Origin: Methylobacterium sp. J-030
Lineage (GTDB): Bacteria; Pseudomonadota; Alphaproteobacteria; Rhizobiales; Beijerinckiaceae
DNA: 64,000 nucleotides
Assembly: GCF_022829545.1 (NCBI RefSeq)
Contig: NZ_JAKSYM010000226.1
Span: 62,001-126,000, forward strand
Direction of reading: 5' to 3'
Shown: positions 9,900-19,731 of the stretch, piece after piece
How the letters are laid out: each line of letters starts with the position of its first letter
Position numbering within the stretch: the first letter of the stretch is position 1
Notes under the pieces: model-generated
Seen by the model: the letters and a program-made list of their open reading frames with translations, nothing else
Told to the model about the DNA's origin: nothing
Databases searched by the model: none
Made by a program: the position numbers and the translations under genes

Positions 9900-9950
9900 A
9901 AGCGCCGTGAAAGCGCCATGACAGCGCCATGAGAGCATCTTGAGCAGCAC
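9891..9950 (+). repeat. 11-base tandem repeat at a gene junction
   Basis: Four units of 11 bases, GCGCC(G/A)TGA(A/C/G)A, start at 9891, 9902, 9913 and 9924; two looser units, GCATCTTGAGCA and GCACCTTGAGCA, follow. Each unit contains a start codon overlapped by a stop (GTGA, ATGA or TTGA). The first holds the stop of the YoaK-type gene and the last two hold the candidate TTG starts of the WD40 gene. Confidence 0.8.
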
Positions 9951-10953
9951 CTTGAGCAACCCGTCCCTCACCCAGCACGTCACCGCGCTCGATCCCGGCG
10001 CGCACGTGATCGCGGCCCACGTCCTGAAGGATGTTCCGGCCCTGGCGCTCAGCGACGGCACCGTCGCTCTGATGCGGGACGGGAGCCTGACGCGGCTTTC
10101 CGTGCATCCCGAGGCCGGCATCCTGGTGGCGGCCGGCAGTGCCGATCGCCTGCTCACAGGTGGCGATGACGGCCGCGTCGTCGCGATCCGGGCCGACGGT
10201 GCGATGGACCAGGTCGGCTCCGCGAAGGGCGGAGCCTGGATCGACGCGCTCGCGCTCCATCCGGACGGCGCCGTGGCGTGGTCGGCCGGGCGCAACGTCG
10301 TGGCGCGGGATGCCAAGGGGCGCGAGCGCAGCTTCCAGGCGCCCTCGACCGCACGCGGGCTCGTCTTCGCGCCGAAGGGCTACCGTCTGGGGGTCGCCCA
10401 CTATAACGGCGTCAGCCTCTGGTACCCGAACCTGGAGACGCCGGCCGAGGTGGTCGGTTGGAAAGGCTCGCATATCGACGTGACGTGGTCACCGGATGGG
10501 CGTTTCGTCGTGACCACGATGCAGGAGAATGCCCTGCACGGCTGGCGGCTCCAGCCCGATCGCGGCCACATGCGGATGTCGGGTTATCCGGGCAAGGTCC
10601 GCTCGGTGGCGTGGTCGTCGGACGGCCACTGGCTCGCCACCGGCGGCGCCGAGGCGGCGATCGTCTGGCCGTTCGACTCGAAGGAAGGGCCGACCGGCAA
10701 GCCCCCGCGGGAATGCGGTGTCCGCCCCGCGCGGGTGTCCCGGGTCGCGTTCCACCCCAAGGCACCGGTTCTGGCCATGGGCTACGAGGACGGCTGCATC
10801 CTCCTGGTCCGGTTCACGGACGCCGCCGAGCTTCTCGTGCGGCCAGCCGTTCCAGGCAGCGGGATCACGGCACTCGCCTGGGACGGGCGCGGCAGCCGGT
10901 TGCTGTTCGGCTGCGGCGATGGACAGGCGGGCCTGCTGACGCTGCCTGCGTGA
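9940..10953 (+). CDS. WD40 repeat protein
   Basis: The 337-residue protein is built of beta-propeller blades. Recurrent units such as VAAGSADRLLTGGDDGRVVAI, LHPDGAVAWSAGRNVVARD, VTWSPDGRFVVTTMQENALHGW, VAWSSDGHWLATGGAEAAIVW and VAFHPKAPVLAMGYEDGCILLV are WD40-like and fit a single seven-bladed propeller. There is no signal peptide, so it is cytoplasmic and presumably a scaffold; no partner is evident. The start is uncertain: TTG at 9940 or the in-frame TTG at 9952, both inside the tandem repeat. It is followed 69 bases later by the DUF2937 gene. Confidence 0.85.
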   Translation: MSSTLSNPSLTQHVTALDPGAHVIAAHVLKDVPALALSDGTVALMRDGSLTRLSVHPEAGILVAAGSADRLLTGGDDGRVVAIRADGAMDQVGSAKGGAWIDALALHPDGAVAWSAGRNVVARDAKGRERSFQAPSTARGLVFAPKGYRLGVAHYNGVSLWYPNLETPAEVVGWKGSHIDVTWSPDGRFVVTTMQENALHGWRLQPDRGHMRMSGYPGKVRSVAWSSDGHWLATGGAEAAIVWPFDSKEGPTGKPPRECGVRPARVSRVAFHPKAPVLAMGYEDGCILLVRFTDAAELLVRPAVPGSGITALAWDGRGSRLLFGCGDGQAGLLTLPA

Positions 10954-11022
10954 AGGCGACTGGAACCGCCCCGGGCGGCGTGCTCTTTGTCGGTGATCGA
11001 TTCGGCACGCTGGAGGTCTGAC

Positions 11023-11547
11023 GTGTTCCGCGTGTTCCGCACCCTCGGGCTCGCCCTCGGCCTTCTCGGCGGCGGGATCGCCGCTCAGGCGCCCGAATTC
11101 GCGCAGCAATACGCCCAGCGGCTCGGCGGCGCAGCCGACGAGCTGCGCCGTCAGGTGGCCGTGCTCGAATCCGATGCGCAGGCGTCGGGCACGACCCGGG
11201 ATGGCGCCGTCGACCGGCTGCGCAGCAACCCGGATCAGCTCGTGGCCCGGCGCGGCGCGGCGGCGCAGGCCGACATCGCCCGGCTCGCCCGGCTGAGCGC
11301 ACAGCAGCAGGCCCTGGCCACGGCGACGAGCCCGCTGGGCCGCGTCGTCGCGATGCTGCGCGATCCGGACGTGCCGGTCGCCGAAGCGGCGTATCGGGAC
11401 TTCAGCCCAGCCATCCCGACCGGCGCCGACGGTCTGGCGGCGGGCCTGATCGGATTCTTCGCCGCCTGGGGCGGCTGGCGCATCGTCTCGGATGTCGGCC
11501 GGCGGGCGCTGCGGCGGCGGCCGCGCGAGACCGCCACCGCGGCGTGA
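11023..11547 (+). CDS. DUF2937 family membrane protein
   Basis: The 174-residue protein begins with an N-terminal hydrophobic segment (TLGLALGLLGGGIAAQAPEFAQQYAQRLGG), the DUF2937 signature, followed by a helical periplasmic domain and a second membrane segment (DGLAAGLIGFFAAWGGWRIV). GTG at 11023 is chosen as start because GGAGG sits at 11012-11016. No function is established for the family. It precedes the ligase-like gene by about 100 bases on the same strand. Confidence 0.8.
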   Translation: MFRVFRTLGLALGLLGGGIAAQAPEFAQQYAQRLGGAADELRRQVAVLESDAQASGTTRDGAVDRLRSNPDQLVARRGAAAQADIARLARLSAQQQALATATSPLGRVVAMLRDPDVPVAEAAYRDFSPAIPTGADGLAAGLIGFFAAWGGWRIVSDVGRRALRRRPRETATAA

Positions 11548-11650
11548 CGGCACGCACGGGGCGAAGTGTGGCGCCGCGTCTACAGCAGCTTGCGCGAGCC
11601 TTGCGTATCGAGCACAGAACCGGCCGTCCCGGTCCGGTAGAAGGCGCAGA

Positions 11651-12889
11651 ATGCCGCGCGCGTCGCACTCGACCCTCGCCGATCCAGCGCTCGACGCCGC
11701 CGCCCTGCTGCGGCGCCTCGGCTTCTTCGGCCTGTTCGTGGTGCTGCCGGTGCTGGCTCAGGTCGCCCGGCGCGCCTCGGTGATCCTGGCGCCGATCGCC
11801 GTCATCCTGCTGATCATCGCCAGCGTGATCGACCGGCGGCAGCGCCCGGTCCGTCCGGCCGCCCGACGCCTCCTCACCACGCCGGCGTTCCTGGCCGGTA
11901 TGCTCGTGGTGCTCTGGTCGGCCCTGTCGCTCACGTGGACGCCGTTCCTCGGGCCGGCCCTGGAGCGGCTCGTCAACCTCGCGGCCACGATCGGGCTCGC
12001 GCTCCTGGGCTATCTCGCCCTGCCCGACCGGATGCGCTCGGCCAATCTCTACCTGCTGCCGCTGGGCGTCGTGGCCGGGGCGATCGTGGCGATCGTGCTC
12101 GGCCTGTTCGGCGCCCACATGGCGCCGGCCGGGACGGAGGATGACGGTGCGCTGGATCGCGGCCTCGTCCTGCTGATCCTGCTCCTCTGGCCCGCCTTGG
12201 CTTGGCTGCGGTCCCGGCGCCGCGACCGCGAGGCGCTGGCCTTGGCCCTCCTCGTCGCCCTCGCGCTCACCGTGCAGCCGGACGCGACGCAGATTGCCGC
12301 CCTGGCAGTCGGGGCCGTGGCGTTTGCGGTGACGAGCCACCGGCAGGCGCTCGGCGTGCGGCTGACCGCGATCTCGTCGGCCGTCCTGCTCGCCGTCGCG
12401 CCGCTGCTGCCGTTCCTGGCGCGGCCGATCGGGGCCGCCGTGTTCGGGCCGCTCGCGCCGACGGTGCTGTCGCTCAAGAGCTGGCAGAAGGTGGTGACCA
12501 CCGATCCGGTTCGCCTGATCACCGGCCACGGCTTCGAGACCGCGTTGCGCGGCCGCCTGGTCGGTCTGCTCCCGCTGAACGCGCCGACGACCGCGCTGTT
12601 CGAGTTCTGGTACGAACTCGGGATCGTGGGGGCGCTCGCCGCCGCCTTCGCGCTCTACGCCTCGATCCGGCGGGCCGGGCGCGACGGGCCGGCCCTGGTT
12701 CCCGGCGCGATGGGCTGTTTCGCGGCGGCCTTCACGGTGGCGTGCCTCAGCGTCGGCCTCACCTCCATCTGGTGGCTGACGACGGTCGCCATCGCGGCCG
12801 TGGTGTTCGTGTCGGTGGAGCGGGGCCAGTTCCGCACCAGCCGCCCCAAGGTCGCCAAGCTGCACCGCGTGATCGCCGGCGGCGGCTGA
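11651..12889 (+). CDS. O-antigen ligase-like polytopic membrane protein
   Basis: This is a 412-residue integral membrane protein with around ten hydrophobic helices, beginning with LGFFGLFVVLPVLAQVARRASVILAPIAVILLIIASV. The long soluble loop near residues 275-310 (SLKSWQKVVTTDPVRLITGHGFETALRG), followed by FEFWYELGIVGALAAAFALY, resembles the periplasmic loop and following helices of the O-antigen ligase/Wzy superfamily, where GHGF-type motifs are frequent. Similar proteins are sometimes mislabelled as permeases. No other polysaccharide gene is adjacent, so the substrate is unknown. It ends three bases before the convergent esterase gene. Confidence 0.6.
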   Translation: MPRASHSTLADPALDAAALLRRLGFFGLFVVLPVLAQVARRASVILAPIAVILLIIASVIDRRQRPVRPAARRLLTTPAFLAGMLVVLWSALSLTWTPFLGPALERLVNLAATIGLALLGYLALPDRMRSANLYLLPLGVVAGAIVAIVLGLFGAHMAPAGTEDDGALDRGLVLLILLLWPALAWLRSRRRDREALALALLVALALTVQPDATQIAALAVGAVAFAVTSHRQALGVRLTAISSAVLLAVAPLLPFLARPIGAAVFGPLAPTVLSLKSWQKVVTTDPVRLITGHGFETALRGRLVGLLPLNAPTTALFEFWYELGIVGALAAAFALYASIRRAGRDGPALVPGAMGCFAAAFTVACLSVGLTSIWWLTTVAIAAVVFVSVERGQFRTSRPKVAKLHRVIAGGG

Positions 12890-12892
12890 GCG

Positions 12893-13900
12893 TCAGCGCT
12901 GCAGGAACCCGTGGAGGCGGATCCAGGCCAGGAACAATCCGGGCCAGGCGGCGACCGGCGTGCCGGGCGCCCCGAGCCCGAATCCGTGGCCGCCGCGCTC
13001 GAACAGGTGCAGTTCGGCGGGAACCCGGGCCTTGCGCAGGGCCGCGAACATCAGGAGCGGATGGTCGGCCACCGCCACGGGATCGTCGATCGCCTGGGCC
13101 AGGAAGCACGGCGGCGTCTCCGGGCCGACCTGGAGATCGACCGAGTAGGTCTTCATCTCGGCCGGCGTGACGTCGTCGCCGACCAGGATCCGGCGGGTAT
13201 GGGTCCGGTCGAATGGCTTGCGCATCGTGATGACCGGATAGATCAGCCCGGCGAGGGCCGGCCGCACGGGTTGGGCGTCGACGCCATCCTCGGCCGGGTA
13301 GAGATTTTGCGCGCTGCCGACCGCGGTCTCGCCCATCAGGTGGCCGCCGGCCGAGAATCCCAGCACCCCGACGCGCGCCGAATCGATGCCGAACTCCGTC
13401 CCCCGCGAACGCACCAGGCGCAGGGCGCGCTGGGCGTCTTGGCGCGGCGCGTCGGGGCCGGAGCCCCAGCCTTCGGCGGGCAGGCGGTAGATCAGCAGGA
13501 AGACCGTGATGCCGGCCGCGTTGAGCACGCGCCCCACGGGGACGCCCTCGTTGCCGATGGCGATGAACTCGTAGCCGCCCCCGGCCGCGACGATCATCGC
13601 GGCGCCGTTGGCATTGGCCGGCCGCATGACCAGCAGGCAGGGTCGCGCCACGCGAACGATATCGCCGACCACGCCTTCGACATAGCGGAAGCCGTCCGCG
13701 TCGGGTCCGCGGCCACCCCCCGGCGGTTCCCCGGGCCAGAGATCGATGACCTGGAGGTCTGCACCGGGCAGGGAGCGCGGCAGGCCGCGGATCGCCTCGT
13801 GCGGGGCGATGTCCGGCGGCCCGTCCGTCGCGGCCTTGGCGGAATGCAGGCCGGCGATGCTCCCGAGCCCGGCGAGCAGGAGGCGGCGGTCGAGACGCAA
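12893..13900 (-). CDS. Secreted alpha/beta hydrolase (acetyl-esterase type, Tat-like signal)
   Basis: The protein has a twin-arginine-like leader (RLDRRLLLAGLGSIAGLHSAKA) and a single alpha/beta hydrolase domain. The nucleophile is the Ser of VGVLGFSAGGHLMGE, the acid is probably in FLAQAIDDPVAVADH, and the His is in ERGGHGFGL. This arrangement is that of BD-FAE/acetylxylan-esterase-like hydrolases found beside carbohydrate-degrading genes. I start at the TTG at 13900, which has GGAG 6 bases upstream; an upstream TTG at 13942 adds 14 residues. The length is 335 residues. The natural substrate cannot be read from the sequence. Confidence 0.8.
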   Translation of the reverse strand: MRLDRRLLLAGLGSIAGLHSAKAATDGPPDIAPHEAIRGLPRSLPGADLQVIDLWPGEPPGGGRGPDADGFRYVEGVVGDIVRVARPCLLVMRPANANGAAMIVAAGGGYEFIAIGNEGVPVGRVLNAAGITVFLLIYRLPAEGWGSGPDAPRQDAQRALRLVRSRGTEFGIDSARVGVLGFSAGGHLMGETAVGSAQNLYPAEDGVDAQPVRPALAGLIYPVITMRKPFDRTHTRRILVGDDVTPAEMKTYSVDLQVGPETPPCFLAQAIDDPVAVADHPLLMFAALRKARVPAELHLFERGGHGFGLGAPGTPVAAWPGLFLAWIRLHGFLQR

Positions 13901-13979
13901 GGCTGACTCCGGGCAGCGGGATCGGCGGGGCCGCGGGTCCAACGCGGTCGGCGGCGATGGGCTCCCGGCGTCGCCCCGC

Positions 13980-15245
13980 TCAGCCGTTCCGCACGATCAC
14001 CGCCACGTAGAAACCGTCCGTGCCAGTCCGGTGCGGGCTCATCTGGATCCCGTGGGTCGTGGTGCGCACCGCCTCGCGCAACGCAGCAGGACCGGCCGCG
14101 AGCACATCGGGCGCCGCGACGATCGAAAACCGCCCGCGCCAGCGCGACAGCAGGCCGGAGACCGCCGCATCGTTCTCGGCGGACAGCAGGGAGCAGGTGA
14201 CGTAGACGATGCGCCCGCCCGGCCTGACCAGCCGCGCCGCACGATCGAGGACCTGGGCCTGCTCGGCCGTGCGCATCGCGAGGCTCCCAGGGCGCAGGCG
14301 CCATTTGGCATCGGGGTTGCGCCGCCACGTCCCGGAACCCGTGCAGGGGGCATCGACCATCACCCGGTCGACGGTGCCGTCGAGATCCTCCAGCACGTCG
14401 GCCCGGGCCTTGCCGCTCCGCGGGGTCCGTACCTCGGCCGCGGCGCCCGACCGGCGCAGGCGCTCGTGGATCGGCGCGAGGCGGCGCGGGTCGCCGTCGG
14501 TGGCGATCAGGCGGACGGCGTTTCCCGTCTGGGCCGCCAGCGCCAGGGTCTTGCCGCCGCCGCCCGCGCAAAGATCGACGATGGTCTCGCCGGCCCGCGG
14601 CGCGGCCAGAAGTGCCGCCAGTTGCGAGCCCTCGTCCTGGATCTCGTACCAGCCCTCCAGGAACGCGCCCTCGACATGGAGCGCCGGGCCGCGCCCGTCG
14701 GCTCCGATCGGGATCCGCAGGCCGTGAGGCGCGTGGGGCGTCGGCGCCGCCCCGAACGGCGCGAGCGATGGCAGGATGTCGTCGCGCGGGCCGCGCAGCG
14801 CATTGACACGGATGTCGAGGGGTGCGCGGCGGGCGAGGGCCTTCAGCTCCGGAATCAGGTCGTCGCCGAGCGTGTCGGCGAGATCCGGCAGCACGAAAGC
14901 GGGAGCGTCGCCCGCGACGTCCGGCGGCGCATCCTGAAGCGTCGCGGTGTCGAGCCGCGCGCGCTCGTCGGCGGTCAGGGGCTCCGGTGCGAAGCGCTCG
15001 CCCGAGAACAGGGCCGCCACGGACTGCGCGGCGAGACCCTGCTGCAGCCGCAGCGCCCCGATCAGCACGGCGCGCGGAGATTCTGACCCCATGATCCAGG
15101 CTGCCGACGACCGGCGCCGCAGGGCGTCGTAGACGAGGCTGGCAATGCCGGCCCGGTCGCCCGAGCCGGCGAACCGGTGCGCCAGCCCCCAATCCTTCAG
15201 GGCATCGGCGGCCGGGCGACGGCGCTCGGCGATGTCGGTGAGCAC
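13980..15245 (-). CDS. RsmB/NOP2-family class I SAM-dependent RNA cytosine methyltransferase
   Basis: The protein has the N-terminal NusB-like helical domain (~residues 1-130) and a C-terminal Rossmann methyltransferase domain. The SAM site is ETIVDLCAGGGGKTLALAA; the two family cysteines are in MVDAPCTGSGTWRRNPDAKW and IVYVTCSLLSAEND. This fits 5-methylcytosine formation in RNA, most likely rRNA. The GTG at 15245 gives 421 residues, but the conserved first helix (TPAARCSAAIEV) continues in frame upstream to a CTG at 15281 that has AAAGGA nearby, so the true protein may be 12 residues longer and use a CTG start. Confidence 0.9.
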   Translation of the reverse strand: MLTDIAERRRPAADALKDWGLAHRFAGSGDRAGIASLVYDALRRRSSAAWIMGSESPRAVLIGALRLQQGLAAQSVAALFSGERFAPEPLTADERARLDTATLQDAPPDVAGDAPAFVLPDLADTLGDDLIPELKALARRAPLDIRVNALRGPRDDILPSLAPFGAAPTPHAPHGLRIPIGADGRGPALHVEGAFLEGWYEIQDEGSQLAALLAAPRAGETIVDLCAGGGGKTLALAAQTGNAVRLIATDGDPRRLAPIHERLRRSGAAAEVRTPRSGKARADVLEDLDGTVDRVMVDAPCTGSGTWRRNPDAKWRLRPGSLAMRTAEQAQVLDRAARLVRPGGRIVYVTCSLLSAENDAAVSGLLSRWRGRFSIVAAPDVLAAGPAALREAVRTTTHGIQMSPHRTGTDGFYVAVIVRNG

Positions 15246-15492
15246 CTCGATGGCGGCGGAGCAGCGGGCGGCGGGTGTCAGGAGTCTGGTCCTTTCGAAT
15301 GGGTCAAAGCCGTCGCGAAACGGCCACGCTTGCCCCGCGATGCCGCCACCTTACGGCCGAGCTTCGGGCACGTTCCCGGCTCAGATCCCGATCCTGGCAG
15401 CTCGCTGGGCGAGCCGCTGCGTGTCGTATGGCATCCATTGGCTACCGACCAGGGCGGTTCGGTGCCAACTCGCTTCGGGAGGTCTTCAGCCC

Positions 15493-15666
15493 ATGTCGTC
15501 CGCCGTTCGTATCGCTCTCGCCGCCCTGGTCGCGGCCTCGCTCGCCGCCTGCGCCAGCGCGCCCGCGGCCCAGCCGGATCTCACGGCGCCGCCGCGCCGC
15601 CCGGTCGATGCCAAGACGCAGCTCGAATACGGCAATCCGCCCGGGCCGCCGCCCGGCCGCTACTGA
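15493..15666 (+). CDS. Small lipoprotein
   Basis: This 57-residue protein begins with a lipoprotein signal peptide (SAVRIALAALVAASLAAC, lipobox SLAAC), so the mature protein would be lipidated on the cysteine near residue 20. The remainder is a short Pro-rich tail (DLTAPPRRPVDAKTQLEYGNPPGPPPGRY). Small lipoproteins of this kind are common in Methylobacterium and lack an assigned role. The region between it and the divergent methyltransferase gene (15282-15492) shows no other gene. It is convergent with panE, 11 bases away. Confidence 0.7.
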   Translation: MSSAVRIALAALVAASLAACASAPAAQPDLTAPPRRPVDAKTQLEYGNPPGPPPGRY

Positions 15667-15677
15667 CAGGAAGCGGC

Positions 15678-16622
15678 TCAGGCCGCCTCCCGCCCCCGGC
15701 GCGCCTCGTAGGCCTTGAGGCCGGTAAAGACGAGCGTGAGCAGCGGAAAGACCGACCCCGGCGCGAGCCGGCGGCCGCGGGCGATCAGGTCGCCGATCAC
15801 GTGATCGGCCTCGATCCGCCCGCGATTCTCGATGTCGCGCAGCATCGAGGCCGTGAAGGTCGAGCCGGCGGCCGTGAGCTGCCCCCGCGCCCGCTCGGCC
15901 ACCACGCCCCGCGGCGCGTACCCGCTCGCCGCCGCGATAGCGGTGCATTCGGCGTGGAGTTCCGCCATCACGTCCGCACCGCCCGGCGCCGCCACGATGT
16001 CGCCGACCGCGGCGCGCATCAATGTCGTGGCCCCCGCGAGCGTCGCGAGGAAGACCCACTTCTCCCACATCTCCAGCAGGATCGTCTCGCTCAGCCGCGG
16101 CTGGAACTTCAGCCCGCGCATGAGGGCGTCGACTGCCTCGATCCGGGCCGAGCGCGACCCGTCCCGCTCGCCGTAGGTGATGCTGCACAATTCGCTCATG
16201 TGGCGGATCGCGCCGTCCGGCGCGAGCGTCGCCGCGATGGCGCAGGAGCCGCCGAGCACGCGTCCGGCGCCGAACCGGGCATCGAGCGCGTCGAGATGGG
16301 CGAGGCCGTTCAGCAGCGGCAGGATCGCGGTCTCCGCCCCGACGGCGGGTGCGAGATCCGCGATGGCGCTGTCGAGGTCGTAGGCCTTGCAGGACAGGAC
16401 GATCAGGTCGAACCGTCCGGCCCCCGCCAGCCGGTCGGCCGTCACGGTGGGGGGCTTCGGGATGTGCAGGTCGCCGAGCGGCGAGCGGAGCCTCAACCCG
16501 TCCGCGGCGAGCTTTTCCGCCCGGGCCGGCCGGACCAGGAAGGTCACGTCGGCGCCGGCTTCGGCCAGCCGCGCGCCGTAATATCCGCCGGTCGCGCCGG
16601 CTCCGACGATCAACGTGCGCAT
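15678..16622 (-). CDS. panE: 2-dehydropantoate 2-reductase (ApbA/PanE family)
   Basis: Family members reduce ketopantoate to pantoate in coenzyme A synthesis. The N terminus has the NADPH-binding motif LIVGAGATGGYYGARLAEAGADV; the catalytic-domain lysine is in IVLSCKAYDLDSAI, and LNGLAHLDALDARFGAGRVLGG and ATLMRAAVGD-type segments follow. At 314 residues it is of standard length. Several paralogues of this family act on other 2-oxo acids, so the exact substrate is not proven by sequence. It lies directly downstream of guaB on the minus strand with a 7-base gap. Confidence 0.88.
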   Translation of the reverse strand: MRTLIVGAGATGGYYGARLAEAGADVTFLVRPARAEKLAADGLRLRSPLGDLHIPKPPTVTADRLAGAGRFDLIVLSCKAYDLDSAIADLAPAVGAETAILPLLNGLAHLDALDARFGAGRVLGGSCAIAATLAPDGAIRHMSELCSITYGERDGSRSARIEAVDALMRGLKFQPRLSETILLEMWEKWVFLATLAGATTLMRAAVGDIVAAPGGADVMAELHAECTAIAAASGYAPRGVVAERARGQLTAAGSTFTASMLRDIENRGRIEADHVIGDLIARGRRLAPGSVFPLLTLVFTGLKAYEARRGREAA

Positions 16623-16629
16623 CGATTCC

Positions 16630-18622
<1,993 letters not shown>

Positions 18623-19513
18623 CTACCGCACCGCCGGCGCCCCCGGTCCCTTGTCAGTGTATTCCGGAGGCAGGCCGATGTAGTCGCCGAGAATCCCGTC
18701 GATCCCGGGGGCCCGGCCGAAGGCCTCGCAATCCGGGTCTAGGGGCGCCTCGCCCAGCGTCGTGATGCGGATGCGGTCCCAGGTCGGCAAAGTGTTGGGG
18801 GCCGCGAACGGGTCGTCGCCGGTGGCCAGCATGTAGCCGAAATCCTGGCCGAACTCGCCCGCGAGATCGTAGGCGTCGCTGGCGCGGGAGTAGCGCGGCT
18901 GGCTCGTGAAGGAATTCGCCGCCCCGCCCCACACCATGGCGGCGCGCTGCTCGCGGCGGCGATCGAGCGCCTCGGCCTCCACGGTGAGGCTGCCGAGCCC
19001 GATCGGGATCCGCGGGATCGGGACGCGTCCCACGCCCTCGGCCGCGCTCAGCCCGAACTGCGAGGCGACCGTGATGCCGGCCGAGCCCGCGATGGTCGCG
19101 CCGGCTCCGAGCAGATCCGTCGGATCGACCCGCGTCACCTGCGCCCGGACGGTGAGATCCGCGTCGCGCCCCGACACGATGTCGTACTTGAGCGACAGGT
19201 CGTAGCAGAGCGCCCGGTCGGCGGCGTTGGCGATCAGCCGCCGCTGGGCCTTGGTGAGCGGGCCCGCGCCGGTCACGTCGGCGTGGAACGCCGTCGGGAT
19301 GATGCGCACCGTGCGGGCCGCGGCGAGGACCGGCCGGTCGACGTAGATCCGGGAGGCGGAGGCGACCTGATCGCTCGCCTTCAGGCGGTCGTAACGCGTG
19401 AGGGAGCCGCGATCGTTGAGGAGGACGGTGCCGCAGGCCGCCACCATCGAGAACAGGGCGACGCCGGCGGCGATCCGCGGCAGGGAACGGGCCTTGCTGG
19501 GGCTGGACGACAT
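18623..19513 (-). CDS. DUF3313-type lipoprotein
   Basis: This 296-residue protein has a lipoprotein signal (RIAAGVALFSMVAACG, lipobox MVAAC). The segments TVLLNDRGSLTRYDRLKA, SRIYVDRPVLAAARTVRIIPTAF and LTVEAEALDRRREQRAAMVWGG match the DUF3313 pattern, in which a short lipid anchor is followed by a soluble envelope domain. I start at the ATG at 19513, which has AGGAG 8 bases upstream; an ATG at 19525 adds four residues. The 218 bases upstream are divergent with an MFS transporter gene and contain two inverted repeats. The function is unknown. Confidence 0.75.
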   Translation of the reverse strand: MSSSPSKARSLPRIAAGVALFSMVAACGTVLLNDRGSLTRYDRLKASDQVASASRIYVDRPVLAAARTVRIIPTAFHADVTGAGPLTKAQRRLIANAADRALCYDLSLKYDIVSGRDADLTVRAQVTRVDPTDLLGAGATIAGSAGITVASQFGLSAAEGVGRVPIPRIPIGLGSLTVEAEALDRRREQRAAMVWGGAANSFTSQPRYSRASDAYDLAGEFGQDFGYMLATGDDPFAAPNTLPTWDRIRITTLGEAPLDPDCEAFGRAPGIDGILGDYIGLPPEYTDKGPGAPAVR

Positions 19514-19606
19514 CGAACTCCTCATGGACCTTCCCTGCGGACGGACCCCTCTCGCAGACCGATCTCACGGCCGCGTGAGGGGAACTTGGCCATTCGACCA
19601 CCCTCG

Positions 19607-19643
19607 CAACAGGTGTCGCTGCCGACCGACACAACCTCTGTTG
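19607..19643. promoter_or_regulatory. Nested inverted repeat in divergent promoter region
   Basis: CAACAG and GTGTCG at 19607-19618 are mirrored by CGACAC at 19627-19632 and CTGTTG at 19638-19643. A smaller perfect palindrome, CTCACG-GCCG-CGTGAG, is at 19564-19579. Either could be an operator for the MFS or lipoprotein gene; no regulator gene is adjacent. Confidence 0.35.
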
Positions 19644-19731
19644 CAGTATGGATACATTCGCGAAACACGCGGATGCGAGTTCGCGCGTCGCGCGGTGCAA
19701 CCGGCACGGCGCGACGCGCGTCTGCCCTGTG

